Assembly (NCBI GenBank): GCA_947310385.1
Contig: OX371223.1
Span: 363,089,249-363,153,248 of the forward strand
Length of the DNA stretch: 64,000 nucleotides
Origin: Nephrotoma appendiculata
Taxonomy: Eukaryota > Arthropoda > Insecta > Diptera > Tipulidae
Direction of reading: 5' to 3'
Of this stretch, positions 11,587 to 24,500 are shown piece after piece; the first letter of the stretch is position 1, and each line of letters opens with the position of its first letter. The notes under the pieces are model-generated. The model was given only the letters and a program-made list of their open reading frames with translations. It was not told where the DNA came from and made no database searches. Both the position numbers and the translations under genes were made by a program.

Positions 11587-12384
11587 ATGGGCAGAGGAAA
11601 AGTCTTGAGAGCGGCGGAAAAATCAAAAACGGATGTTTTGCAAGAAGGATATTCCGGTCGAAGTATTGGAACTAAAATAGATTAAAGTTGCAAAGTCGCC
11701 AATTCTTATATAAAAGACAAAGAAAATTATGAGGTCTCATGAAAGAAGCCTCCAATGGCACTATGTCAGCTGTAAAAATCGCAAGAAATGTATGTTGTTC
11801 CGTTAGCATTTCGACGGCTCGAAGGGTCATCAAACAATGTCCTTACCTAAGTAGGCGAAAAATGGTTAAAAAAACCACTCTTAAATGGCAAGTATCGAGA
11901 ACGTCGTTTAATATTTGCAAAAAAGTGATGAGTTGGTCTGAAAAGTGGCAAAAACTAATTTTTACGGCTAAAAAGAAGTTTAATTTTGATGGCCCAGACG
12001 GATTCAACTATTAGTTTCACGATTTGAGAAAGGAGGAACGAGTTTTGTCGAAGTGACACAGCAAAATCGTTAGTGTTATGATATGGGGTGCTTTCCCTTA
12101 TTATGGGAATGATACCAGTGATCGATACCATTTTTAGACCGATACAATGGCTTTTTCAACAGGATAATGTGCCTATCCATACGTTCGTATTATTAAAAGT
12201 TGGTTCCAAGCAGAGTATATTTAGTTTTTATATGCCACCATATTTACTTGATCTACATATTATTGAAAATGTGTGGGGATGGATGATAAGAAAGGTTTAT
12301 GAAGGTGGAAGGCAATTTGATGGCCAGGACTCACTCATCGCAGCTATAAAGGATTCCTTATTGCCTCAAGGCAAACTCAACCAC
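11587..12384 (+). pseudogene. Tc1-like transposase relic
   Basis: Starts MGRGKVLRAAEKSKTD and continues over frameshifts. The helix-turn-helix region is at 11587-11930, then EKWQKLIFTAKKKFNFDGPDGFNY (11965-12010), a degenerate WHDL and MIWGAF, then FQQDNVPIHT and a C-terminal IIENVWGWMIRKVYEGGRQFD (12250-12330). These are the conserved blocks of Tc1 transposases, with the catalytic region damaged. At least two frame changes and several stops make it inactive. Terminal inverted repeats were not found. Confidence 0.8.
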
Positions 12385-12964
12385 CGACTATCTTGCCCAA
12401 TTCTAAACAAACTACTTTTATGTTTCCCTGTCAACTGCATTAATCAAAGTCTACGCCACAAATGTTGTACTTGTTATTGGCAAAGCCTTTACTCGACTCA
12501 GCGCGTCATAAATAAGTGAAAACAACAATAAAGAATCAAATAAATTATTCCATGAAAAATTAGAAGAGCCAGCAGCCTTAGACCGTTTATTAGAGAAATT
12601 TTTGAACATATAATCTGCAGTTAGTATAAAATTATACTTCCATTCTGTTCAAATGGAATACTGTACGTGAAAATTGTGGATTTTTCGTCGACCCTCTACC
12701 TTTGGTCAGGATTCCGACATTAGGGAATTCTCAGATTACAAAGACTGCAACCTCAAGCAATTATTCAGCAAATTTCTCAATGAAGGCGAAAGAACAGGCC
12801 CTATCTAGAATTTTAATATGATAATAATAAAAGTAGTAAAATGTTGTGCCAACTTTAATTTTTAAAATAAGCCTTAACTAGGTACGCCAATTCACTAGGT
12901 AGCAAACAAAAAACTATAATCATAATGTTGTAATCTATCAATCTCCTACTCTAATCTTAAAGTA

Positions 12965-13995
12965 AAAGTTCTGATTTGGACCATCATGTTGCACCTTGTT
13001 GCACAATGTTATGTGGCGTCACTTTGCACCATGTTGCATGATGTTACAACATGTTGCATAAACCTAGTGTAATTTGGCGCCATATCTAATTAAACGAATA
13101 TAGCGCAACATGATGCAACAGCCTACTACATTGTGCAACATCCCAAGAGATGGTGTAACATAACGTAACATTGTGCACTATCACACAATATGGCGGAACA
13201 TCACGCAACATGGTTCAACGACCACAATAGCTCATCCGAAGGTCTCTTAAATGAACTATCGAGAAATCAGAAATCCTTAAATCGTTTCCATGTGTTCGAA
13301 TCCCTGTACCAATTTTTTCAAAATCAAGATGAGCAAGACGGTTCTGTGCGACATGAAGCAATGTTGCACGGAGCCATGTTGTTTGAAGTTGCATCTTGTT
13401 GGGGATGTTGCTTGATGTTCCACTATCAGCTTGATTTTGATAAGATTTGGTCGGACAGGGGTTCGAATGCATGGACACGGTCCAATGAGTTCTGATTTCT
13501 AGATAGTTCATTTAGAAGTCATTCGGGTGGGCCATCATGCTGCACCATGCTTCGTAATGTTGCACCATGTAAGGTCATTTTGCACCAGATTGAATGATGT
13601 TTTACCATGTTGCACAAACTTTTCGTTATGTTGCACACAACCATGATGCTTGATGTTGCATCTTGTTGAGGAATGTTGTGGGATGTTCCACTGTGATGCG
13701 CCAAGCTACGCCTTATTGGGGGGCTTTCTTATAATAATTTAGTTGGCTTGAAACATTTGGATAGATTTTGGTGGGACAGGGTTTCGAATGCAAGGAACGA
13801 TTCAGGAAGTTCTGATTTTTGGATAGTTCATTAAAAACTTCTTCAGATGGGCTATTGTGGTCGTTGAATCATGTTGCGTAATCTTCCACCATATTGCGTG
13901 ATGTTGCACCATCTTGAGGGATGTTACATTATGTTGTGGGATGTTGCATCATGTTCGTTTAATTAGATATCTGGTGTTATGTTAAATGAGTGTTG
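12965..13995. repeat. Palindromic repeat cluster rich in GCAACATG / CATGTTGC
   Basis: Three related units of roughly 250-300 bp. Unit 1 (about 13070-13330) is the reverse complement of unit 3 (about 13745-13990), including the stretch GTTCAACGACCACAATAGC and TATCTAATTAAACGAA. Unit 2 (about 13430-13730) is in the same orientation as unit 3. Each contains an array of imperfect GCAACATGRTGCAACAT motifs and ends in a more unique tail with TTCTGATTTCTAGATAGTTC. A fourth copy lies at 60810-61085. No protein is supported; open frames here are by-products of the motif. Confidence 0.75.
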
Positions 13996-14010
13996 GTCCA
14001 AATTGGGTTG

Positions 14011-14650
14011 GTTGCGTTACGGGACATGATCGCACTTATCACATTCTTTTGAAAATATTGGTTGTTATGAGTAACAATATTTTGATGTCGCCAGTGTGAG
14101 GTCCGGGGCATTTTATAAATTTTTTTTTAATAATGATTTTTGTAGAAATCTGCTGAGGCGATGTTTTTGAGTAGCGGAAAGCGATTCCTGATTTCGGAAA
14201 AATTCATTTATTGGTAGGGGACTATATTTGTTGTCTAGTATCAGAAACGAATGATTTTCCTAGGTGGAGCCTGGGTTTTGTTTTTAATTTTAGAAATTCA
14301 AGTAAATTTTCGTTTTTTTTTTTTTTAGAAAGTTGGTTTTCGAACACATTCTGCATTATTTGCAGAAAATCCGAGATTACGAGATTACGAAACATACACA
14401 CACAGACACAACACATCAAACACTGATTTTTGGAATCAACTAACTGGAAAATGTTATGGTTTTTTCTTCATAGCACCAGAGGGCAATGAAAACGATGCGA
14501 TGTCAAAAATATGGAAGTCGAAAATGATGAATAGAACTTTAGTATTAGACCTCAGGAGAATCAAATTCCACTTTCGATTTTACACTTTTGCCTACCGCGT
14601 CTTAACTAAAATTCACCAAAGACTAACTTAACACTGCCATGTGAGATGGA
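14011..14650. other. Intergenic, no gene seen
   Basis: AT-rich sequence with a T-run at 14313-14326. No supported feature. Confidence 0.4.
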
Positions 14651-14654
14651 GGTT

Positions 14655-14780
14655 CCCTGCGTTCGTTCAAGATTACCCACGAACAATCGCAACCAATCTG
14701 CAATACAACTTATTTGCTTTAAAACTTCTTCTAATACTATTGTGTAAATCGAGATGTCACTAACCTCACAAAAATGTTAA
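14655..14780 (-). repeat. Diverged inverted copy of the segment at 15893-15972
   Basis: The stretch AGATGTCACTAACCTCA (14753-14769) and about 100 bp to its left resemble the reverse complement of 15893-15972, including ATTGCAGATT. The two face each other around 1.1 kb. They may be pieces of the same LTR or repeat family in opposite orientations. Function unknown. Confidence 0.45.
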
Positions 14781-14903
14781 AAACACGTTAATTCTGAATC
14801 AACCAGCCCAAGCGACCAATTCTCGCTAAATTATGCATCAATATTGTTACGATCTCGCCTGTTGGTGGTGGTACATATTCAGAGGAGCAGATGTTGGAAA
14901 TAG

Positions 14904-15188
14904 TTGACAATAAAGATCATGCAGCGGGTGCCATTGGTCGAGGAAACAGCTGATAAGAAGAATCAGCTGAGTCAGCTCGAAAATGATAATCAATTCAATC
15001 GGAATATTGTCACAGCTCGAAAAGAAAGAATTGAACTACTCAAAATTTTGGATGCTCAACCGAATACAGAATCGATGTCCCATAGTGTACCATTTGTTGG
15101 TCAGTGGGAGTCGAAAGAGGCGGTGCTCATAGTGAGTGAGGATAACGGTGGATCGCCTGGTGGGGAAAGTTACACGATTTTGGTGTAG
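14904..15188 (+). CDS. Hypothetical 94-residue open frame
   Basis: Begins at ATG 14904. The N-terminal two thirds is charged and probably helical (NQLSQLENDNQFNRN, ARKERIELLKILDAQ), and the C-terminal part is Ser/Gly-rich. I recognise no family. It sits just upstream of retroelement-like promoter sequence and could be a decayed gag fragment or chance. Low confidence that it is a gene. Confidence 0.2.
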   Translation: MTIKIMQRVPLVEETADKKNQLSQLENDNQFNRNIVTARKERIELLKILDAQPNTESMSHSVPFVGQWESKEAVLIVSEDNGGSPGGESYTILV

Positions 15189-16031
15189 TGATTGTGTATG
15201 TAACGGAAAACAGCAGTAATACAGAGTTATGCAGCAAACTTGGTGAAAGTGATAATGCTAATGCTGGAGGTGGTGAGGTGATGGAGAAAATAAAAGACGG
15301 ATTACAACTAAGGTGGACGGCATCGAAAGACATAACTTGACGGATGTTGGCCAGGTCGATATGGGATTATTAGAGCGGTCATCTTAGGATCGGATGAAGT
15401 TTCATTGGATAGAACTTTAAAATGTATCTGGATAGGATAACGGCTAAGGCGTATTGAGATTGCATATGGTCCATTTGTTGTGACTGCTAAGGCAGCAAGA
15501 GTAATCGGAGTATGTCTATTGCAAAAGCTCGTAGACGAAAGGGAGATTTGTCAACAAGTTGCAAACATCGCAAAGGAGTCCTTCACAATCATTACGAAGG
15601 TTTAATATGAATTTTGAATAAAACAGGTCATCGACAGTTTGAAAATATGTGGAAAATGTCCCTCAAGATGATTGGAGGAACTGGTTGGTGACATACGGCG
15701 GTTGACATACAACACGGTTTATAGAAAAGAACCATAAACGCGATGTCCCGAGAGAAACAGATAAAGGCGGAAGAGACTATGGATGATGTATGCGAGGTTG
15801 GAGGGCATCGAGAGGCAATGATAAAGAGGAGGTTGATTTGTTTGGAGCTGTACGGACTGAATTGCAGCGGCTATAGTTTGGATTCTCATTTTATGAGGTT
15901 AGTGACATCTAGGATTAAGTAGTAGCATTAGAGGTATAGTAATATAACAGATTAGTAGCATTGCAGATTATAAAAGAATTACTTTGGAACAAAACTGTAT
16001 GTTCGTGTTGAATCTGGAATAGTCAGCACGG

Positions 16032-16066
16032 TATATAAATACCGGTGCAATGAACCCTATCAGTCA
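16032..16066 (+). promoter_or_regulatory. TATA box plus initiator (retroelement LTR-like promoter)
   Basis: TATATAAA at 16032-16039 is followed by the arthropod initiator TCAGTC at 16060-16065; the initiator A lies 30 bp after the first T of the TATA box, the canonical spacing. It lies in sequence that looks like an LTR U3/R junction. No matching second LTR could be aligned by eye. Confidence 0.55.
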
Positions 16067-16739
16067 GCCTGTTACGACTCAATAGTAATAAGATTTTCAT
16101 TTTCAAATTTTTAACTTCTATTGATTTTTTGAAAATGCATTTTTTTTCGGCAGTGGCAACTGTGGGGAAGTAGCAATACGTCCTTCGTTCTATCGTGACA
16201 TTTTGTATTGTATTTTCTTTTAGTTCCCCCCTATTGTAAACTTGTAAAATTGCCCGGCGAATAAATAATGGAGCGAGACCGATGTATACACTGTATGCGG
16301 GTGTGCAGTAGCTTCTTCTAGAATATTTTTGGTGCGAAAATTTTTGTGTAGTCTCGTTTTGGTTGTGAAGAAAAATTAAAATCGATAGAGTCAAGACTTG
16401 AATTGTGAAAACGGAGGCTAGCTTTTGATTCAGTTTTTTTTTGTAATTCAACGGGTGTGTTTACCACTTGTCTACGGGTGTATTATTTAGGATACCGTAT
16501 TAGTTAAACGGTACATCCAATTAATCAGCTGGTGGCCAGTTGAGGCCACTTCAACGAATTTATTTACGGTTTTTTTTTGGCAAAAAGGTTGCCCAACGAG
16601 GAAATATATACGGGTTTTCGCGAGCCCGTGCCCAACAGTTCAAGGCGATCCAACGCTCTCCCCATGATGTAAGGCGTGACGAGTAACGACGCCCATTGTT
16701 TTCGATTTTTATTTTATTTTAAATTCCACAATTCAATAT

Positions 16740-17180
16740 TTTATTAAAATATATTGTGTAATCGAGCACCCAAAGCGGTTGTTCGACACGGGCAAGTCTA
16801 CACGTCGGTCTCGCACCGTGTCGGTGACATCCATTCAGGCTGGGCTTGTTACTCTTCTTCATCCCCTTTGCAGGTCATTCACAGGGTCGGAGTGGCAGGT
16901 CCAGTATATATGTTGCCCATTCACGCGCGACCGTAAAATCTGCACGGTCTCCCTGTGGCACTCCGGCAGTCTGAAACTGTTATAGTGTGTAATGTGGGGG
17001 ATTACGTAGAGGTGTCTCCGGGTGAAAAGAGGCCCGGTCTCTTGAGAAGACATCCCTACCCTCTAATGCCACATCGTTGTGACTGGACATCGGCTTTTCG
17101 GGGTCGATGGGTCATTCGGTGAGATCCGGTTGCCGGCGGATGGACACAACCGGTTATGATTATTTTATTCCGTTCCTCAA
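16740..17180. other. GC-rich patch of unknown origin
   Basis: A clearly GC-richer island in an AT-rich setting, with short open frames on both strands (16754-16985 plus, 16859-17053 minus) and no recognised motif. It directly follows a TA-rich run ending in ATATATTGTGTAATCG. It may be part of a retroelement untranslated region or a foreign insert. Confidence 0.35.
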
Positions 17181-18264
17181 GTTTTATCCAACAAATTTCG
17201 GCGGAACGTCCGGGTTATTTATTTTAATTTGGGTTTTATTTAAATTTTCTGTAAACACGGTGTAGGCCAGAGTCATGTAAGCCTTCAAATCCCCCACGAC
17301 CTAATACTCTAAGTATTACCGTCAAAATCACTAGTTGATGACTAGTTGAAACTGCGGGTTGGCTACGAGTCATCCGTAACAAATCATTTAGGAGTGAAAC
17401 ATAAAGTGAACTGTGTGAAAAATTATTAGTGTTGTATATAGTGAAAATACCATTTTCGGGAATATTCCGGAAGTGGTATAATTTACGAGAATTATTATTG
17501 TAGCCGTCAAATTCTATAGTTTTATTCACAATCCAGTAATACGAATAGGATATGACGTGGTAAATTCGTAACAGTGTACAGAAAGAAAGGTATGTAATGC
17601 AATTAATCAATTAACTGCGTTTAATCAGACTATTGGGAAGAATCACGATGTCATAAAGGAAGATTCAACTACTACACTAACGTGTGTAACGTGCTACACT
17701 TCCCGTGAAATTGTACTTTATTTCACGGAATAAAGCACACACAATTACCAAAATACCGAATATGAATTCCGAATGAATTTTCAAACTCTTAATTAATTTT
17801 TATACCCAATTTCCTTAAACTTGATCGTGCTGCTGTAACCAAAAATCGTATACAACCATTCATAATTGATTCAAATTCAACCCGTTTCATATTTAAAAAC
17901 CATATTAAATTCTTAAAATCAATAAGAGTTTTTCCGAAACACAATATTCCCACGAACTTAATAAATTATTCATAAATTAAAAAAGAAAATATCATCATCG
18001 TTGTAGCGGGAGATGGGGGTGATGAATTCGGTAACCGAACCAAAACAAAAAATATAAAAAGTTTGAACCTTAATTACGAGAAACGAAAGCGCACAGAATA
18101 TTATTAATCAATCTGTAAAAAATCTCGAATTACTATGGGGATAAATTAAATTTCGATTCGTTATATATTTTGTGCAAGGCGCCCACCCCTTGTGTGCCCC
18201 AATTACAATTGAATTTTGTCGTTAGACCATCATTAAAAATTGCTACACAAAATAATTAAGAGAG
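17181..18264. other. Region downstream of Tk; no gene seen
   Basis: No supported coding. On the minus strand an AATAAA (complement of 17717-17722) is the nearest candidate polyadenylation signal for Tk, about 550 nt after its stop. It lies in an imperfect hairpin (17700-17730). Confidence 0.35.
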
Positions 18265-18537
18265 TTAAAATTTGATCATATTACCTATCCATTTTTTGCC
18301 TCGTACACCATAAAAACCGCTTGGCACTCGTTTATCGGCTGCTGCCAATGCCTCATGCTGTGCGGCTAACATTTGTGGTCCAAATTCGGAATCGCCTCGA
18401 AAAAGTCGCATTCGTTGTTGCCCCGGTTGTAGTGGAACAAAGGTGCCATCAGGATTTTTCTTGCCTCGTACCCCAACGAATTTATCGCGAAATTCATAGG
18501 GTCCTTTTTTGCCACGGGTGCCGAAGAACGCTGAGTT
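18265..18537 (-). CDS. Tk: Tk coding exon 5 (FFGTR, KFVGVR and FYGVR units)
   Basis: Acceptor ATAAATACAG before 18537. It encodes [27 protein letters not shown], a 40-residue linker ending AADKR, then [12 protein letters not shown]. The last unit is followed by eight residues and TAA. ATAG|GTAATA at 18285/18284 could be a donor to another exon, but none was identified. Confidence 0.85.
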   Translation of the reverse strand, partial: NSAFFGTRGKKGPYEFRDKFVGVRGKKNPDGTFVPLQPGQQRMRLFRGDSEFGPQMLAAQHEALAAADKRVPSGFYGVRGKKWIGNMIKF

Positions 18538-21500
18538 CTGTATTTATAAAAAAAAACATTAGTAGTAAAATATAATTTTATTGTCACTTTAAATTACTCA
18601 CCATCGGTTGCTTTTTGCCGCGCATACCGAAGAATCCGGCCGCTGGCGCTCTCTTTATCTCTTCAAGCTCATTCGGTGTTAACACATTTGTGATGTCTTT
18701 TTTGCCGCGCATTCCAACGAACCCGGATGTAGGTGCCCGCTTATCCTGTACATCATCTTCAAATTCGTAACTGTGTTCGGATGTGTCAAACGATTTTTTA
18801 CCGCGCATACCAACAAAACCGGATGGGGCCCGTTTCTCATAATTCGAATCGTACATCTCATCGTAGTCCTCGTGTAACCGATTAAGATTTGTATTGCTGT
18901 CGTGATACTTTAATTGCTGATAGTATTTGAGGAGGGAATCATTGTCGAGCGAATTTATGAATTCGTTAAATGTGTTAAGACTGTTTTGTTTTTTGCCGCG
19001 CATTCCTGTATTTGGTCGAGACAATGTTTCGAGACGTAAATAGATTATCAAGAATTAACGCCCGCAAGCTAACATTTTGGTACTCACCCATAAAACCAGA
19101 TGGTGCTCGCTTTAAATCATAATCATTTCGATATAATTTTTTACCTCTCATCCCCATGAAACCAGATGGTGCTCGTTTAGGTACATACCGGATTGGATAA
19201 TTCAATAAGAAGTTTTTATCCTGTGTATCCTTTTTGTTGTTGTTGTTGTTGTTATGGCATTGTTGTTTTAATCATTACGAAAATTGTTATGTTTAGGTTT
19301 TGTTGTTTTTGTTGATGTTTTGACCCAAAAAAGTTTTGTTTATAAAGGATGGTGAAAAGGCATAAACGAAGGAAATGAAAGAAAATTGATTAGAACATTA
19401 CGAAAGTAGATTTTATTTTACTATGTGCTATCGTTGTATGTCAAAAGGTAATAATACTACCATACTACATTGCTTAACGATTTTTTTTATTGTCTTGTAA
19501 TTAAAGTGAATAGTTTCATAATTAAGTCTAGTAGATTAGGAGATTAAAAAGATTTTAATGTTGGTTTTATTTGCCTAATCAGTCAGGCGGGAATAATTTT
19601 GTGGTAACAATTTTTTTTGTCTAATACAGTTTAGAAAAAACCCATAATAAACGAGTTTCTCAAGAAAATTATAGATCTCACTACTTTTACAATAATTTAA
19701 ATGTTTATGACAGGTAAATAAAGCGGTGTGCTCTTGCTTTTCTAATTTTTCGTGATTTAAACGAACTGTGTATTGAAACGGCCATTTGTTTAAATGAAAA
19801 TTAAATATGGAAGCACTAACTCGCAGAAGATGTGTGATTTTAGCCGGCATAACGAAATTAGCGACCTACGCTAAACTAATAACTACGGCAACTAATGAGA
19901 CCAGCTACGACGATTTAAAGGCTCGGTTAGAGAGAATTCAAGACGCAAAAAAGGAATTTACTCAAATCGAAAACGAAATGTTTGCGTTGAACCTTCTTGC
20001 AAGTAGTGACGATGAATTGGTGTTCGAACAATACTATACTGCTATACTAACATTACTATAGTTTTAATTCCACGTTTTGCCAACCACCGGTATTCGATTT
20101 TAAGCTACAACCATGCACACTCCCTCAGTTTGATGGTAAAGATGAGGAATGGCAATCATTTCATAATCTTTTTAAGGCCACACTACACGAAAAACATAAC
20201 CTCTCGCCTTCCCAGAAAATCCAATCATTTTCATGTAAATGATGCTAACTATATCGAAGCTTTCCAGAGTTTATGTAAACGGTATGATAAAAACCCTACA
20301 TAGTTAATACATTTATCCAAGCATATGTCGATCAACCTCCAATTACGAAGGCAACATCAGCAATATAGCAAAGGTTCACGATAAATGCGATGAGGTAGTC
20401 CGCGGGTTAATTTATCAAGCGTTACAAAAGTTAGATGTGGAAACAGCGAATATGGCGAACTGAAACAGCAGAAGTAGAGTTTCCCATTCTTCAATGTTTC
20501 TTTGATTCCTTTTTAAGCGAATGGAATCACTTCAAGGTATTAAACACGAGACTACACTAGGAGATTTTGGTAAAAGAGATTAACTCTTAGTTCTTAACTC
20601 TTAGCTCTGGACATTTAACACCGCAGGCAGCTAGTCAATACAAATGATGTGTTTTATTTGTTTGACCGGGTTTGAAAACAGGTAGTTCAAGGAGCATGTG
20701 CCACCATTGCAGCTGATAAAGGTGAAAATAGTAGAGGTAGTACTCAAAATGGTTCTGAGACAGAAGAAGCCAACTGTCACGCATCTATGCAGAATAATAA
20801 TTTCGTAACGAAGGCATTATTACCGACAGCACAAGTTCGAGCTAAAGATAATAGTGAACAATGGTTGACATTCCGCGCTATATTAGACTCTGAGTCGCAG
20901 ACAACGTTCGTACCAGAAGCTTTAGAAAACCGTCTGCGCCTTCCAATAAATAATTGCCGCGTCTCTATAAAGGGTGTAAGTCACATAAATGCAGGAATCT
21001 CAAGGGGAATCAGAGATCTATCATTAGGTTCAAGGATCAAAGCAATTTCCATCTAAGCATTAAGGCGTTGATACTTTCTAAAATATCTAATTATGAACCA
21101 TCACGAATATTAGAACAGTCGTGTTTGATGAAACTCTCTAGTCTACAAATGGCAGATCCAGATTTCCTTCAAACCAAGAATTTGGATATACTCATAGGAA
21201 GCGACTATTTCTTTGATTTACTATGTAATGGGCAAGTACGAAATGGCTCGAAGGATATAGCGCAAAATATGAAATTGGGTTGGGTTAGTGGTGGACCAAA
21301 TATTGGTGAAGTAAGCCAAACACAAACCAGCATATTAATAGACAAAATTAACACAAGAACACAAGTAGGAACATTCTGCATTCCAAAATACAAAGAAACA
21401 GTGTCCAGAGCCGCAGGCAACAAATATGTAGTTTACCATTTCGAGAGGAGTTACAGCTGGGACAATCAAGAGATATGACACTAAAACGATTTACTGCTTT

Positions 21501-24500
21501 AGCAAATAAATTAAAGAAAAATAAAGTCTTAAGTAAGGAATATAAGATTTTTTTGAAAGAGTATGAAGTACTCGGACACATGACTCTAGAGTCGAATCCA
21601 TCCACACAAGGCTACTATCTACCACACCACGCTGAAGAAAACTATGGCAATGAGATTCAAGCAATAGAACAAGATGGTGGAATAAGCAAAAAAATCCAAA
21701 CTAATAAACTTTTTTCCATTTTTAGATAAATCAAAAGTTCTAAGAGTTGATGGAAGATTGCAACTGGGAAGCAAGGCTCTACATTTTGAGTTATGGCAAC
21801 GGATATGTCAATCGATTGTTTCATAGCTGTATTAAGACGATTCGAAGCTGGACGTGGTATATGAAGGTCGATTTATAGCGATAATGGATCAAACTTTGTT
21901 TAGCAGAATCATGATATCATCGGAAATACAGCAATATTCAGCAGAAAAGGGTACATGGTGGCATTTTATTTCAGTAGCATCCCCACATTTTGGCGGTTTA
22001 TGGGAAGCGGCCGTTAAATCAATGAAGTACCATCTCAAAACGGTTTTAGGAGATACTACTCTTACTTAAGGGGAATTACTTACTCTCTTACTTCAAATAG
22101 AGAGAATGATGAACTCACGTCTAGCCGAACGAAAAGAGTTACGATGAGGATTTGAAATAAAGTTTCATAACAGGGCCTAAAAATGGTCATTTGGGTCATT
22201 GAATTATCTTCTTAAAGAATCCGCATTGGTTGGCCGTGGCTCTCATGTACAGTGATCAGTTATTAGAGTCAAAAGGTTCTTCAAATATCATCAATTTGGG
22301 CACATTCCCAAATTTTGCTATGAAAGACATCAAATTTATGGACAGTGTTGTGATTCTGGACATGATCAAAAGTCTGTCCAAAGAAGCTCATCACGGCTCA
22401 TCACGTATTACTAGAGTTCATAAGCCCGAAAGTTTTATGAATCCAACACAAAAACTATTAATTTATCAAGCCAAAACACCTTTAGAGCAATTAATTACGG
22501 AATATGGTAATGCAGAACCGTGTGGCTTCGTGTACAAATTCAGCACAAGAAAACTTAAAAACATTGATGTGCTTGGTAAATTGTGAGATGGTGGTCGTCA
22601 GGCCACACCATCTTCGGAAAACACTACTAAATGTCCACTGAACACTGTTTTGCCTGATGATTGCAAGGAAACAGACACAAGTGAGCACATAATATGCCTT
22701 GCTCAAAGCTACATAGCACCAAAAACGAATCAGGCGGAACACTTTAACAATTAAGAAGCCACAATTGCTAGTATGTGTTTTTGTAAGATTTCGACCAATC
22801 ATTGGCGTAAATATTACTAGCTTCCTGAATGCTAGTTTTGATAAAGGAATTTGTCCATGTGTAAAAACGGAAAAAAATTTCGTCAAAAAGAGCGGTGATA
22901 GAGGTTACACTGATCCCAAATCATACAAGCCAATCATGGTGGTGCTGGTTCTAGATATATTCTTAGGGGTATTCCTGGATGTATTTGTAGCTTTTCATAA
23001 TTTGTGGTAGCCTACTATAATGAAATAGTTAAGAAGAATGGACTAGCCATAACGGATCAGCTACCGTTGTGTCAAACTTTGGCACGCTTTCCAGAAGCGT
23101 AAATAAAGTTTGCCTACAAGGCTCAATCTTGGGCCCGCACATGACAAGGTCGGTTTTGCCGGCAATTCAAGACTGAGCATTCAGTAGAAAGCACATAGCG
23201 TAATCGCCAAAGGCAGTGGAGTTGATTTTGATGAAAAGCTGAGTGTAAAAAGTTTTTTTTATTATTATTATTATTTAATCTTTGCAAAATATTCTGGGGG
23301 AACTCCCAAACCTCTCGCAGATCGCTTTTCACGTCTGTTCACATCCTGGCTAAACTATAGTTCCGATTTTATTACCATCTGTAGATTGCATAGTTCCATG
23401 CCAGCCTATACTGGAATGGAAGATGGGTCGGCCCATGAACTTTGCTATACGACAGGGGTTTTGTTCCATTTCATAACAGATCGTAATCTGTTGATCAAAA
23501 TTTGCTTCTGTACCCCGCCCAAACGCCAAAGCATTACCCATTATGCCATTTGTTCGATAGTAAAAAGTTTTTTTTGTGTCGAAAAAGTTAGCTAAGGAAA
23601 AGAGGATTTGGAACAAAACACCTCGGCACATAAGGCCATCTGGTGGACCGGTGCCAGCTGGAGCAATCAACGTCGCTCGAAACTAGTAATGAAGATGCAT
23701 TTTGGGACACAGAAATCTAAGGATATGAATCGATTCTGGGAATTAGAAGAAGTTCAGGAAAGCAAGCTCGTTGCGCAACCCATCACTCGAAGAATTCGTA
23801 CGTGAATTATGCTTCCAAGTCACAAGGTATAACTCATAAGGAATGTATGCGATTCACCAGCTAATAAAGGTAACGAAATTGGACCACTTAAGAAGTTCGA
23901 GATCATAAGCACTCCAATATTTCCAAAAGTAAGAGAAGAAACTAAAACCCCAAACAGAACTTTATAGAGCGATACATCAAGTTCATGATGGGTTACGTGA
24001 TTTGAACACCTTGTAACGCTATATTATATCCGAATCTACTTAGTTCAGCACGCGCAAAGCAATGTTTTCATGAAAAATTCGTCGAAAACGAGTTTGAATC
24101 ACATTATTCATGTCGGATCTACGTTAAATTATGGTTTATGGATAGTGTCATTTATAGATGAAGGAGACGAGTAGTTATTTGGGCGGAAATAGAGAAGATG
24201 TATCACAAGATCAAGATGCACGAAGATTTTATCAAACAATTCTTTGGACAGAGAGCAAAAATCATCCTCTAGAAGAAAATATCAAGTAACTATAGCGACA
24301 ACGGTACACATTTTGTGGAAGCCAACAATATGTCAAAACCGATCAATGAAGGTGGTGCTTAACATGGGGGCATTGTTTTGGCAAAAGCGGATGTCAAAAT
24401 ACCTAAACCACTTGAAGCAACGAACCTCCTACGAAATGAATTGCAACCACTTACAAAATGGAAATTAGGTAGGGTCATAAAGTTGTATTCTGGAACTAAT

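Noticed and set aside
13290..13305. Box B-like GTTCGAATCCC, hinting at a tRNA gene or SINE
   Set aside because: No box A at the right distance and no cloverleaf; it is part of the repeat unit.
13190..13704. Several open frames rich in His, Met and Cys, on both strands
   Set aside because: They follow the GCAACATG motif in every frame and have no other support.
16070..17574. Possible single LTR from TGTTACGACTC to ATTCGTAACA
   Set aside because: The ends look LTR-like but no target duplication matches and the interior does not resemble one LTR.
23350..23670. 106-residue minus-strand frame
   Set aside because: It is opposite to the BEL/Pao relic and has no recognisable motif.
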